From contig NZ_JACBFY010000003.1 of the NCBI RefSeq assembly GCF_021401245.1, forward strand, positions 124,001 through 188,000: 64,000 bases of DNA. Direction: 5' to 3'. Below, piece after piece: positions 1 through 9,691 of this stretch (positions are counted from its first letter, which is position 1; every line of letters begins with the position of its first letter). Below the pieces are notes generated by a model. The model saw nothing but the letters and a program-made list of their open reading frames with translations, had not been told where the DNA came from and did not search any database. The DNA comes from Pseudacidovorax sp. NFM-22 (GTDB taxonomy: Bacteria > Pseudomonadota > Gammaproteobacteria > Burkholderiales > Burkholderiaceae_C). The position numbers and the translations under genes were made by a program.

Positions 1-785
1 GCCGCGTCGTCCACCGACAGCTGCACGCGGCGCGGGTCGGACAGGAAGGAAGGGGCCAGCCCGAAGCAGGACTGGAAGGTGCGGCTCATGTGGGCCGAGT
101 CCGAGAAGCCGCCCGCCAGCGCCACCTGGGTGAGCGGCGCACCCTCGCGCATCTGCTGGATGGCCCGGCGGATCTTGGCCCACAGGGCATAGCGCGTCAC
201 GGACAGGCCGGCCTGTTCGCGGAAGAGGTGCGTGAGCCGGTCGGCCGACAGGCCCGCGATCTCGGCCAGCGTGGTCAGTGGGCTCGCCTGCGGATCGCGG
301 CGGATGGCCGCGGCCACACGGCGCACGCGCGGATCGAGCGCGGGCGTGTATCCGGGTGGGGGCGGGGCCGTGCCGGCGATGCGCCGCAGCGCACCGTCGC
401 ACAGGGCCTGGAGCTCGGCGGCGTCGAGCTGGCCGTGCAGTGCCCCCTCGCAGGCCTGCGCCAGCGGCGCGAGGATCTGCGGCGCCAGCACGCGAATGGC
501 GCGGCTGCCGAGCCGGTCTGCCAGCAGGCGATGGTGGTGGGCGGCGGGGTCGATGTTGAGAGACAGCAGGCCCCAGCGGCTCGCGTCCAGCCGGCGGGCC
601 ACCAACGGCGGCACCCAGGCGGCGCTGGCCTGCACCCGTTCGCCAGCGCCGGACACCAGCGTGAAAGTCCGGCCGGGCGGCGCAAGCAGCACCGTGCCGC
701 TCGCGCGGGCCGTGAGGCCGGAGGCGATGGCGTGCGTGGCGTACAGGAAGCGGTCTTCCCAGAGGTGCAGGTGCGCGTCGGACAC
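1..785 (-). CDS. AraC-family transcriptional regulator, 3' end cut by the window
   Basis: Reading the minus strand gives an open frame of about 261 residues that runs off the left edge. The C-terminal third has the two helix-turn-helix motifs of AraC/XylS proteins: one around LAEIAGLSADRLTHLFREQ and a second around VALAGGFSDSAHMSRTF, followed by the typical FGLAPS segment. The N-terminal part resembles an AraC sensor domain (DAHLHLWEDR near the start). No in-frame ATG is seen; a GTG at 783-785 is the chosen start and is uncertain. It lies downstream of the ferredoxin gene on the same strand, so the two may be co-transcribed. The ligand and targets cannot be told. Confidence 0.75.
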   Translation of the reverse strand, partial: MSDAHLHLWEDRFLYATHAIASGLTARASGTVLLAPPGRTFTLVSGAGERVQASAAWVPPLVARRLDASRWGLLSLNIDPAAHHHRLLADRLGSRAIRVLAPQILAPLAQACEGALHGQLDAAELQALCDGALRRIAGTAPPPPGYTPALDPRVRRVAAAIRRDPQASPLTTLAEIAGLSADRLTHLFREQAGLSVTRYALWAKIRRAIQQMREGAPLTQVALAGGFSDSAHMSRTFQSCFGLAPSFLSDPRRVQLSVDDA

Positions 786-879
786 GGTGGAGGAGCGAGC
801 GAAGCCCGCCCGGAGTGTGCAGTCGCGCCCCTTGCTGGTGCGTCGGCAGAAACCCCGGGGGGGCGCCGCGCGTGGAGGC

Positions 880-1170
880 TCAGTCGCCGAAGCCGCTTGC
901 CAGCGGCACATCCAGCACCGCATCGCTGCGGGCTTCGGCCACGCAGGGCAGGATCCAGCCTTCCGCGCGCTCCTCGCGAGTCACCCCCGGCCATTCGATC
1001 GTGTGCACCACCGCGCCTTCGCGCACCTGGCACAGGCAGGTGCGGCAGGTGCCGTTGCGGCAGGAGCTCGGCAGCACCACGCCCGCGTCCTCGGCCGCGC
1101 GCAGCAGGCTCCGGCCGGCTTGCGCGGTGAAGCGCAGGCCCGAGGGCTGGACGAGGACGCTGTAGGACAT
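880..1170 (-). CDS. 2Fe-2S plant-type ferredoxin
   Basis: A 96-residue protein, the size of a single-domain plant-type ferredoxin. The cluster ligands are visible as C37-x4-C42-x2-C45 with a distant C76, the arrangement of the [2Fe-2S] beta-grasp fold. It should be a small soluble electron carrier, probably for an oxygenase or reductase not seen here. The ATG at 1168-1170 is chosen because it gives the full fold with no spare leader; longer in-frame extensions have no ferredoxin features. It is followed on the same strand by the AraC gene after about 94 bases. The redox partner is unknown. Confidence 0.85.
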   Translation of the reverse strand: MSYSVLVQPSGLRFTAQAGRSLLRAAEDAGVVLPSSCRNGTCRTCLCQVREGAVVHTIEWPGVTREERAEGWILPCVAEARSDAVLDVPLASGFGD

Positions 1171-1260
1171 GGCAGCAAGCAGGGGAGGGGCGCAGTGTAG
1201 GGGCGGGGGCGACCTGCGCCGGGCGGCGACAATGGCGGCCCGATTTTTTAGAAGTTCTGA

Positions 1261-1788
1261 ATGTCTCCGTACGAAGTCTGCCCCGCCGAAACCCGTGACG
1301 CCCGTGCCATCGCCGAGATTCACGCTGCCGCCGCCCGGGCCGCCTACCAGGGGCTGGTGCCCGACGACCAGCTCGACGCGCTGGTCGCGCCCGGCACCCG
1401 CGAAGCCAAGTGGCGCCAGGCCATCGAATTCGCCGAGCCGCAGGTGCTGGTGGCCGTGCAGGGCGACCAGGTGGTCGGCTTCGTCGGCTTCGACCGCTCG
1501 CGCGACCCCAAGACGCCGCCCACCACCGGCGAGATCTGGGCCCTGTACGTGCATCCCGACCACTGGGGCAAGGGCGTGGCCCTGCAACTGTGGGATGCCG
1601 CCACCGAAGGCCTGGAGGACGAGGGCTGCACCACCGTCTCCGCCTGGGTGCCGCTGCGCAACGAGCGCGCCCTCAACTTCTTCGAGCATCAGGTCGGCTT
1701 CAAGCGCGACATGAAGACCGCCAAGACCACGGCGCTGAACAGCACGGTGCGCATCGAGGAAGTGCGGCTGAAGCGCACGCTGGGTTGA
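1261..1788 (+). CDS. GNAT-family N-acetyltransferase
   Basis: A 175-residue protein covering the whole GNAT fold. The acetyl-CoA binding motif A is visible in the middle (IWALYVHPDHWGKGVALQLW), with the HWGKGVA turn in place of the classic R/Q-x-x-G-x-G/A. A following segment, NERALNFFEHQVGFKRD, is the usual motif B that ends GNAT domains. It should acetylate a small molecule or an N-terminus in the cytoplasm; the substrate cannot be inferred. It is divergent from the ferredoxin gene, with about 90 bases between them that must hold both promoters. Confidence 0.85.
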   Translation: MSPYEVCPAETRDARAIAEIHAAAARAAYQGLVPDDQLDALVAPGTREAKWRQAIEFAEPQVLVAVQGDQVVGFVGFDRSRDPKTPPTTGEIWALYVHPDHWGKGVALQLWDAATEGLEDEGCTTVSAWVPLRNERALNFFEHQVGFKRDMKTAKTTALNSTVRIEEVRLKRTLG

Positions 1789-1877
1789 CGTCTGCGCTGA
1801 CGCAGGACCGGCCCGCCGCCCCTTAGGCTCCTGCGCGCAGCGAGCTTGCGCTGTGCCCCTGACCGAGAACTCCCCGC

Positions 1878-2783
<906 letters not shown>

Positions 2784-2817
2784 GTGCGCCCGCCGGCGGC
2801 GGGTGCAGGCTCGGCGC

Positions 2818-3018
2818 TCAGCGGCGCCGGCGCCACAGCGCCACGCCCATCAGCGCCACGCCGAGGATCACCGCGAACCAGCCGACGGTCTGGGCGCCGC
2901 CGATCATCTCGCGCCAGCCCGGTGACTTGAGCCACATGGGCGCCAGCAGCACCACCACGCCGATGAAGGCGCACATGGCACCGCGCATCAGCATCTGGTC
3001 ATCGTTCTTCTTGGCCAT
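2818..3018 (-). CDS. small two-helix membrane protein, unknown function
   Basis: A 66-residue frame starting MAKKNDDQML with two clear hydrophobic helices (about residues 12-30 and 43-61) and ending in four arginines, which suggests a cytoplasmic C-terminus. The ATG at 3016-3018 is the natural start; longer frames lack conserved character. I do not recognise a named family. It is convergent with the DUF808 gene, 34 bases away. Confidence 0.6.
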   Translation of the reverse strand: MAKKNDDQMLMRGAMCAFIGVVVLLAPMWLKSPGWREMIGGAQTVGWFAVILGVALMGVALWRRRR

Positions 3019-3104
3019 GGAATGGGGTCTCGGAAGGGGAAGAAGCTGCCGTGCAGACGAAAAAAAGCGCGGACGTGCCGCGCTTTCGCCGTCTGGCAGG
3101 CCGA

Positions 3105-3263
3105 TCAACCCTGGTGGGCGCGCTTGCCCGGGTTCTTCTTGCTGCGGGTGGCGGTGCCGCGTTCCAGGCTGCGCTTCTGCCCGCCGCCGCTGCGCATGAC
3201 GATGGCGCCCGGCAGGGGCTTGGTGGCCTTGCGGTCGGCTTCGGTGACGATCTTGTTGCCCAT
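3105..3263 (-). CDS. small basic protein, unknown function
   Basis: A 52-residue, lysine/arginine-rich frame (MGNKIVTEADRKATKPLPGA at the start, KRAHQG at the end). A good ribosome binding site, AAGGAG, lies about 8 bases before the ATG at 3261-3263, which supports real translation despite the small size. No domain is recognised. The composition would suit nucleic-acid or ribosome binding, but that is inference only. It lies on the minus strand with the 66-aa membrane protein downstream. Confidence 0.6.
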   Translation of the reverse strand: MGNKIVTEADRKATKPLPGAIVMRSGGGQKRSLERGTATRSKKNPGKRAHQG

Positions 3264-3413
3264 GGTGAGTACTCCTTGCTGGACGAGGTGACGAAAATGC
3301 GAAACCCCGTATTGTGGCGCCTCGCGCCAGGCTTCTGGGCGCGCGACCCTGCAGGGGCTGCCGGATTGCGCTCCAATCGCGCGGCGGCGCCTGTGCCGCC
3401 ACGCACTTTCCGC

Positions 3414-3839
3414 ATGACTTTTCCTCGTCTCTCCCACCCCGCTTCGGTTGCTTCCTGCCTGGTCGCTGCGCTGTTGGCCGGCGCGATGGCCGGCATGGCG
3501 CCGGCCGCCCGGGCGCAGGCCGATGTGCGCGACTTTCCGGCCGCGGCGCTGCGGCTGCTGCAAGCCGAGCAGGCCGCCATCGACCGCGCCGTGGCCGAGC
3601 GCGACCGCGACCAGTTCGAGGTCTCCATGGGCCGCACCCTGGCCTTCACCGAGGCCTGGGATTTCAAGAGCCATGCCAACCCGGCCCTGGCGCCCTACGC
3701 CGCCTGCACCGAGGCCATTGCCGACCTGCACGTCGTGGGCCTGTGCCGCATGCTGCCCGCCGCAGAAGGCTGCCAGCCCTCGCCCGCGCCACAGCTGGCC
3801 GACAACATCAACCGCTGCCGACAACAGGCCACGCCATGA
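3414..3839 (+). CDS. secreted hypothetical protein
   Basis: A 141-residue protein with a signal peptide: a short basic start (MTFPRLSH), a hydrophobic core and an AQA cleavage site near residue 36. The mature part is helical and has four cysteines (in YAACTEA, VVGLCRML, AEGCQP and INRCRQ), which could form disulfides in the periplasm. I do not recognise the family. Its stop codon overlaps the ATG of the esterase gene (ATGA), so the two are translationally coupled. The ATG at 3414 is the start that gives the signal peptide directly. Confidence 0.65.
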   Translation: MTFPRLSHPASVASCLVAALLAGAMAGMAPAARAQADVRDFPAAALRLLQAEQAAIDRAVAERDRDQFEVSMGRTLAFTEAWDFKSHANPALAPYAACTEAIADLHVVGLCRMLPAAEGCQPSPAPQLADNINRCRQQATP

Positions 3840-4510
3840 ACACCACTGCTTCCCGCCCGCCCATCGAGATCGAGACCGGGCCCGATCCCCGCGCCACCGT
3901 GCTGCTGATGCATGGCCTGGGCGCCGATGGCAACGACTTCGTGCCCATCGTGCGCGAGATGAAGGAGGCATTGGCGCCCATCGGCCCGGTGCGCTTCGTC
4001 TTCCCCAACGCGCCGGTCCAGCCCGTGACCATCAATGGTGGCTATGCCATGCCGGCGTGGTACGACATCCTGGGCCCCGGCCGGCCCGAAGACGAGGCCG
4101 GCCTGCGCCGGTCCATGGCCACGCTCGAGGGCCTGCTGGCCCGTGAGCGCGAGCGCGGGATTCCCAGCGAGCGCACGGTGATCGCCGGCTTCTCGCAAGG
4201 TTGCGCGATGGCGCTGCTCACCGGCCTGCGCCATGCATCGCCGCTGGCCGGCATCGTGGGCCTGTCGGGCTACCTGCCGCTGGCGGATCGCACGGCGGAC
4301 GAGCGCCATCCGGCCAACCAGGCGACGCCCATCTTCCTGGCCCATGGCACGCGCGACAACGTCGTGGTGCTGCCGCGGGCCGAGCATGCGCGCGACACGC
4401 TGGTGGATCTGGGCCATGCCGTCGAATGGCATGCCTATCCCATGGAGCACAGCGTGTGCATGGAAGAAATCGGCGACATCGCCGCCTTCCTGCAGCGCGT
4501 TCTTGCCTGA
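3836..4510 (+). CDS. carboxylesterase / phospholipase (alpha/beta hydrolase)
   Basis: A 224-residue alpha/beta hydrolase of the phospholipase/carboxylesterase family (acyl-protein thioesterase-like). The nucleophile elbow GFSQG places the serine at S120; the acid is D174 in HGTRDNVV and the histidine is H205 in PMEHSV, so the triad is complete. The oxyanion segment LLMHGLGADGNDF is near the start. There is no signal peptide, so it acts in the cytoplasm on acyl esters. The start overlaps the previous stop by 4 bases. Confidence 0.9.
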   Translation: MNTTASRPPIEIETGPDPRATVLLMHGLGADGNDFVPIVREMKEALAPIGPVRFVFPNAPVQPVTINGGYAMPAWYDILGPGRPEDEAGLRRSMATLEGLLARERERGIPSERTVIAGFSQGCAMALLTGLRHASPLAGIVGLSGYLPLADRTADERHPANQATPIFLAHGTRDNVVVLPRAEHARDTLVDLGHAVEWHAYPMEHSVCMEEIGDIAAFLQRVLA

Positions 4511-4623
4511 ATCAACGCAACTGCCGCACGAGGACGAGGGGCCCTGAAAAGGGCGAGAGGACCCTCGGCGGCAGGACTCGGCGGCCGGTGTTACCGTCCG
4601 CCCCGATCCCCAGATTTGAGACG

Positions 4624-6195
4624 ATGCACATGAACAGACTTCAACAACGTCTGGGCGGCCTGGCGCCGACCCGGCTCCAGGGCATCCGTCGCGGCATCGA
4701 GAAGGAAAGCCTGCGCGCGCAGCCGGATGGCAAGCTCGCGCTCACGCCGCATCCGGCTGCGCTGGGCAGCGCGCTCACGCATCCGCACATCACCACCGAC
4801 TTCAGCGAATCGCAGCTGGAGCTGATCACCGGCGTGCATGCCGATGTCGACGCCTGCCTGGCCGAGCTGACCGAGGTGCACCAGTTCACCTACCGCGTGC
4901 TGCGCGAGGCCTGCGGCGACGAGACGATGTGGGTCTCCAGCATGCCCTGCGGCCTGCCCTCGGACGAGACCATTCCCCTGGGCCGCTACGGCACCTCCAA
5001 CGTGGGCCGCGCCAAGAGCGTCTACCGCATGGGCCTGGGCCACCGCTACGGCCGGCGCATGCAGACCATCTCGGGCATCCACTACAACTGGTCCCTGCCC
5101 GAGGTGTCGAGTGAGGACTACTTCGCGCTGATCCGCAACTTCCGCCGCCAGGCCTTCCTGCTGCTGGTGCTGTTCGGCGCCTCGCCGGCGGTGTGTGCGA
5201 GCTTCGTCGAAGGGCGACCGCATGCGCTCGAGCCCATCGGCGACTACACCATGCACAAGCCCCATGCGACCTCGCTGCGCATGGGGCGCCTGGGCTACCA
5301 GAGCGAGGCGCAGGCCTCGCTCTTCGTGAGCTACAACGGGCTCGATGGCTACGGCGCCTCGCTGGCCGATGCGCTGACGCGGCCCTATGCGCCCTACGAG
5401 GCCATCGGCGTGCGCAACCTGGGCGGCGAGTACAACCAGCTCGCCACCACGCTGCTGCAGATCGAGAACGAGTTCTACGGCACCATCCGGCCCAAGCGCG
5501 TCATCTTCCCAGGCGAGCGTCCGCTGCATGCCTTGCGTGAGCGCGGCGTCGAATACGTGGAGGTGCGCCTGATGGACCTCGACCCCTTCGAGCCGGTGGG
5601 CATTAGCGCGCAGACCATGCGCTTCCTCGACGTCTTCCTGCTGCAGTGCCTGCTGCGCGAAAGCCCGCCCGACAGCCGCGAAGAGATCGTCGAGATGAAG
5701 CACAACCAGCACCTGGTGGCCGAGTCCGGCCGCCAGCCCGGCCTGACGCTGCGCCGCGGCGGGCAGGAGGTGCTGCTGGCCGACTGGGGCCGCGAGATCC
5801 TGGCCGAATGCCGGCCCATCGCCGAGGCCATGGACGCGGCCCTGGGCAGCGGCGATGCGCATGCCCGCGCCGTCGAAGCGGCGGTGCAGTCGCTGGCCCA
5901 GCCCGACACACTGCCTTCCGCCCGTGTCCTGCAGGCCATGGCGGCCTCGCATTCGGATTCCTTCACCGGCTTCGTGATCGAGCGCTCGCGCCAGTCGCAG
6001 CTCGCCTTGCTGGACATGCCCTGGACGCCCGAGCAGCAGGCGCGCTACGAAGCCATGAGCGCTGACTCGGTCCAGGCCCAGCGGCAGATCGAGGCCGCCG
6101 ACACGATGCCCTTCGAGGAATACCGCCAGCAGTACACCTCGCCAGGCCGGCTGGGGCTGCGGCCGGTCAAGGGCGACGTGCTGCTCGCCATCTGA
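4624..6195 (+). CDS. gshA: glutamate-cysteine ligase, type I
   Basis: A 523-residue enzyme, close to the usual length of proteobacterial type I GshA. It joins glutamate and cysteine with ATP, the first step of glutathione synthesis. Family signatures run through the protein: GIRRGIEKESLR at the start, the acidic TTDFSESQLELITG segment, GLGHRYGRRMQTISGIHYN, and YVEVRLMDLDPFEP. A second ATG lies two codons downstream. Next to no other glutathione gene; it appears monocistronic, with 113 bases before it and 105 after it. Confidence 0.95.
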   Translation: MHMNRLQQRLGGLAPTRLQGIRRGIEKESLRAQPDGKLALTPHPAALGSALTHPHITTDFSESQLELITGVHADVDACLAELTEVHQFTYRVLREACGDETMWVSSMPCGLPSDETIPLGRYGTSNVGRAKSVYRMGLGHRYGRRMQTISGIHYNWSLPEVSSEDYFALIRNFRRQAFLLLVLFGASPAVCASFVEGRPHALEPIGDYTMHKPHATSLRMGRLGYQSEAQASLFVSYNGLDGYGASLADALTRPYAPYEAIGVRNLGGEYNQLATTLLQIENEFYGTIRPKRVIFPGERPLHALRERGVEYVEVRLMDLDPFEPVGISAQTMRFLDVFLLQCLLRESPPDSREEIVEMKHNQHLVAESGRQPGLTLRRGGQEVLLADWGREILAECRPIAEAMDAALGSGDAHARAVEAAVQSLAQPDTLPSARVLQAMAASHSDSFTGFVIERSRQSQLALLDMPWTPEQQARYEAMSADSVQAQRQIEAADTMPFEEYRQQYTSPGRLGLRPVKGDVLLAI

Positions 6196-6300
6196 GCGGT
6201 CCGGCGCCGCGCGCGCCCCGTTCTTTCCGTCACGAATCCGTCACACCTCTGAGCGCCAATCGGGGCCGCCTGCCGCACGGTGCGCAGGCCATAACGACGG

Positions 6301-8451
6301 ATGAAGATGAGCAAGAGCACACGACATGCAATGAGGGGATGGGCGGCGGTGGCGGGCACGAGCCTGCTGCTGGCGGCCTGTGGTGGCGGTGGCAGCAGCG
6401 GCGGTGCCTGGGTGCCGGGCGCCGGCACCTCGACCGGCAGCGGCAACACCGGCAGCAGCAGCAACACCGGTTCCGGCACCTCGACGCCCACCGTCACGAC
6501 CGGCTTCTTCCTCGATGCCGCCGTCGAAGGCCTGGACTACCAGGCCGGCAGCGCCACCGTCGCGCAGACCGATGCGCAGGGCCGCTTCCAGTGCAAGCCG
6601 GGCGAGACCGTGCGCTTCCGCGCCGGCGCGCTCGAACTGGGCAGCGCCGCCTGCGGCAGCGTGGTCACCCCGCTCACCCTGGCCGGCCTGGCCAATGGCG
6701 CCGTCGGCGTGCAGGCCGACGCCGTGGTCAACCGGCTGCTGGCGCTGCAGTCGCTCGATGACGACGGCGATCCGTCCAACGGCATCCGCCTGACCTCGGA
6801 GCTCAAGGCCCGCCTGAAGGCCGGCGCGCTCGACTTCTCGGCCGCCGCCGCCGACTTCAACACCGCGCTGCAGACGCTGCTGGCCGGCCTGCCGGCGCCC
6901 TGGGCGGCCCGCACCGTGGATGACAGCCGGCGCCTGCTGGCGCGAGAGCATTTCGAGAACACGCTCGCCGCCGCCGTGGGTACGCCCGTGGCCTTCCCGT
7001 ACACGCAGAGCAATGCCCTGGGCACGCTGGGCGTGACCGTGACGCGCTACCAGCTGATGGCCGACGGCAAGTACTACGTGCCTTATGAGGGCACGCAGGC
7101 GGCCGTCCGGGCCGACTTTCCGATGGGCTTCCTGCCCGCCTATGGCTCCGGCCTCGCCTTCAAGGGCCAGGCCGACGATGGCGCGCTGGAGTTCTATGCC
7201 GTGACCGACCGCGGCCCCAACGGCGACGGTCCCACGGTCCCGGTGCCCGGCGACACCAGCGGTGCGACCAGCGTCAGCAAGGTCTTCCCGGCGCCTTCCT
7301 TCACGCCCAGCTTCGGCCTGATCCGCGTGGGCAAGGGCGGCGCCGTGCTGGCCTCGAGCACGCCGCTGCGCGTGGATGCGCAGACCAAGGTCACGGGCCT
7401 GCCGCCCAAGGCGGGCAGCGTGGGCTCCACCGGCGAGATCCCGCTGACCGACACCTATGTCTTCGATGCGACCAAGTCGGGCTTCGATGCCAACGGCCTC
7501 GACCCCGAATCGATGGTCTACGACAAGGCCCGCAACGTGCTGTGGACCAGCGACGAATACGGCCCCTTCGTGGCCCGCGTCAACATCGCCACCGGCGTGA
7601 TCGAAAAGAAGTACGCACCGGGCAACGGCCTGCCGGCCATCTTCGCCAAGCGGCGGCTGAACCGCGGCATGGAAGGCCTGACGCTGGATGTGGCCACTGG
7701 CCGGCTGCATGGCTTCCTGCAGAGCCCTATCGATCCCAAGGACGCCAACGGCAAGTCGCTCAAGGCCAAGCCGCCGGGCGGCAGCAATACCGACGTGCGC
7801 CACATCGCGAAGTTCGCGCGCTGGGTGGAATTCGATCCGGCGACGGAGACCTCGAAGTCCTACGCCTATCCCATCGATGGCTCGGCCTACGACAAGGACC
7901 GCACCGGCAACGCCAAGCTGGGCGACGTGGTCAGCCTGGGCAACGGGCGCTTCATCGTCATCGAGCAGGGCGCGCGCAAGAGCGACGGCAAGGTGATGAA
8001 CAAGCTGATGCTGGTGGTGCTGCCGGCCGGGGCGACCGACATCGCCGCCCTGGACGAGAACCTGGAGATCAGCAGCATCACCCAGGCCCCCTCCAACGGC
8101 GTGAGCTACGCGGGCGTGGTGCCGATGCAGAAGACCGAGCTGCTGGACCTGAATGCGCTCGGCTGGCTGGCCGAGAAGGCCGAAGGCCTGGCGCTGGTGG
8201 ACGACCACACGCTGGCCCTGGTCAACGACGACGACTTCGGCCTGTCCACGGTGCTGCTGGACGCCAACGGCAACAAGGTCGACGGCAGCGTCGAGGACTG
8301 CACCTTCGACGCGAGCGGCCACATCGTCAGCGGCTGCCCGAGCGGCGTGGTCAAGGCCCGCATCACGCGCGGCAGCGACCTGGAGCGGCCCACGCGCGTC
8401 TGGCTCATCAAGCTGGACCGCGCGCTGTCGGCGCTGCGCCTGCCGAGCTGA
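6301..8451 (+). CDS. esterase-like activity of phytase family lipoprotein
   Basis: A 716-residue lipoprotein. The signal peptide ends in a lipobox LLLAAC with the lipidated cysteine at C27, followed by a Gly/Ser/Thr-rich linker to about residue 60. From roughly residue 215 it looks like the phytase-like esterase domain (PF13449 type), with YAVTDRGPNGDG, DPESMVYD, LWTSDEYGPFVARV and LNRGMEGLTLD, the motifs of a calcium-binding beta-propeller. It should hydrolyse a phospho- or carboxyl-ester at the outer membrane; the substrate is unknown. It stands alone. Confidence 0.8.
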   Translation: MKMSKSTRHAMRGWAAVAGTSLLLAACGGGGSSGGAWVPGAGTSTGSGNTGSSSNTGSGTSTPTVTTGFFLDAAVEGLDYQAGSATVAQTDAQGRFQCKPGETVRFRAGALELGSAACGSVVTPLTLAGLANGAVGVQADAVVNRLLALQSLDDDGDPSNGIRLTSELKARLKAGALDFSAAAADFNTALQTLLAGLPAPWAARTVDDSRRLLAREHFENTLAAAVGTPVAFPYTQSNALGTLGVTVTRYQLMADGKYYVPYEGTQAAVRADFPMGFLPAYGSGLAFKGQADDGALEFYAVTDRGPNGDGPTVPVPGDTSGATSVSKVFPAPSFTPSFGLIRVGKGGAVLASSTPLRVDAQTKVTGLPPKAGSVGSTGEIPLTDTYVFDATKSGFDANGLDPESMVYDKARNVLWTSDEYGPFVARVNIATGVIEKKYAPGNGLPAIFAKRRLNRGMEGLTLDVATGRLHGFLQSPIDPKDANGKSLKAKPPGGSNTDVRHIAKFARWVEFDPATETSKSYAYPIDGSAYDKDRTGNAKLGDVVSLGNGRFIVIEQGARKSDGKVMNKLMLVVLPAGATDIAALDENLEISSITQAPSNGVSYAGVVPMQKTELLDLNALGWLAEKAEGLALVDDHTLALVNDDDFGLSTVLLDANGNKVDGSVEDCTFDASGHIVSGCPSGVVKARITRGSDLERPTRVWLIKLDRALSALRLPS

Positions 8452-8473
8452 TCCGGCAGGGAGCGCCGGGGGT

Positions 8474-8597
8474 TCACTCCCTCTCCCCTTGCGGGAGAGG
8501 GCGGGGGAGAGGGGGGTGCGGTGGCAAGGTGCGAGCCTGCCGTGGCGTGTGCACCCCCTCTCCCCAACCCCTCTCCCGCGAGGGGAGAGGGGCTTAA
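8474..8597. repeat. inverted pair of CTCTCCC/GGGAGAG palindromic repeats
   Basis: Between the phytase-like gene and hemH lie two copies, in opposite orientation, of a 38-base unit rich in CCCTCTCCCC and GGGAGAGGG with a TTGCGG or CGCG centre. Each copy is itself palindromic. They look like the intergenic REP-type repeats common in Burkholderiales. Located between convergent genes, they may end transcription from both sides. This is based on the visible symmetry; no copy number is known. Confidence 0.7.
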
Positions 8598-8662
8598 AGC
8601 GGCACATGACGGACCGCTTGCCGCCAGGACATGTCGCAGGACCCGTACGGTCCTTCTGGCCT

Positions 8663-9676
8663 TCAGCCTGCCCGGGTCGGCCACCCCTGCAGATGCCGCT
8701 CGGCCAGCTGCGTCAGCGCGGCCATCCAGTCCGCGTCCTCGTTCAGGCAGGGGATGTAGTGGAAGGCCTCCCCGCCCGATTCGAGGAAGGCCTCGCGGGC
8801 CTCCATGGCGATCTCTTCCAGCGTCTCCAGGCAGTCGGCCGGAAAGCCCGGGCACATCACGTCCACGCGCTTCAGGCCCTGCTTGGCCAGCTCGCGCAAG
8901 GTGGGCTCGGTATAGGGCTGCAGCCATGCGGCGGCGCCGAAGCGCGACTGGAAGGTGGCGCGCCAGGCGTCGGCGGGCAGGCCCAGCCGTGCAGCCAGCA
9001 ACTCGGCCGTGCGCAGGCATTGCTGCTCGTAAGGGTCGCCCAGCTTGATGTTGCGCGCCGGGATGCCGTGGAAGCTCATGACCAGCATGGCACCGCGTCC
9101 GTGGGCCTGCCAGTGGCGCTCCACGCTGCGGGCCAGGGCGTCGATGTAGGCCGGGTCGTCGTGGTAGTCGGCCACGAAGCGCAGCTCGGGCACGCGCCGG
9201 GCCCGGCCGCACCAGGCGTTGACGGCGTCGACCATGCTGGCCGTGGTGGTGCCCGAGTACTGGGGATAGGCCTGCAGCACCAGCACGCGGTGGATGCCGG
9301 CGTCCGCCAGTTGCTGCAGCCGCGTCTCGACCGAAGGTTCGCCATAGCGCATCGCGTGCAGCACCTGCACCTGCCCGTGTCCCGCCTGCGCGAGGCCTTC
9401 GCCGAGCAGCCGTGACTGCGCCTCGGTGTGCACCGCCAGCGGCGAGCCCTGCGGCGTCCAGACGGTGGCGTACTTGGCCGCGGACTTGGCGGGCCGCACG
9501 CGCAGGATGATGCCGTGCAGGATCGGCAGCCAGGCGGCGCGCGGAATCTCGACCACGCGCGGATCGCCCAGGAACTGGGCCAGGTAGGGTCGCACGGCGG
9601 CGGCGGTGGGGGCGGCCGGCGAGCCCAGGTTGCACCAGAGGACGGCCGCGCCAGCGGAAGGGGACGAAGACGGCAT
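8663..9676 (-). CDS. hemH: ferrochelatase
   Basis: A 337-residue ferrochelatase, inserting ferrous iron into protoporphyrin IX, the last step of heme synthesis. Near the start is VLWCNLGSP; the middle has YPQYSGTTTAS; the catalytic histidine is H203 in MSFHGIPAR, and the acidic pair follows in CPGFPADCLETLEEIA (E284/E287). The ATG at 9674-9676 is chosen because a longer frame has no conserved character. It is divergent from the HAD gene with only 15 bases between the two ATGs. Confidence 0.95.
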   Translation of the reverse strand: MPSSSPSAGAAVLWCNLGSPAAPTAAAVRPYLAQFLGDPRVVEIPRAAWLPILHGIILRVRPAKSAAKYATVWTPQGSPLAVHTEAQSRLLGEGLAQAGHGQVQVLHAMRYGEPSVETRLQQLADAGIHRVLVLQAYPQYSGTTTASMVDAVNAWCGRARRVPELRFVADYHDDPAYIDALARSVERHWQAHGRGAMLVMSFHGIPARNIKLGDPYEQQCLRTAELLAARLGLPADAWRATFQSRFGAAAWLQPYTEPTLRELAKQGLKRVDVMCPGFPADCLETLEEIAMEAREAFLESGGEAFHYIPCLNEDADWMAALTQLAERHLQGWPTRAG

Positions 9677-9691
9677 GCGGTATTCTGGTGC

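Noticed and set aside
6241..8607. 788-codon frame antisense to the phytase-like lipoprotein gene
   Set aside because: Same shadow effect; the plus-strand product has a lipobox and family motifs.
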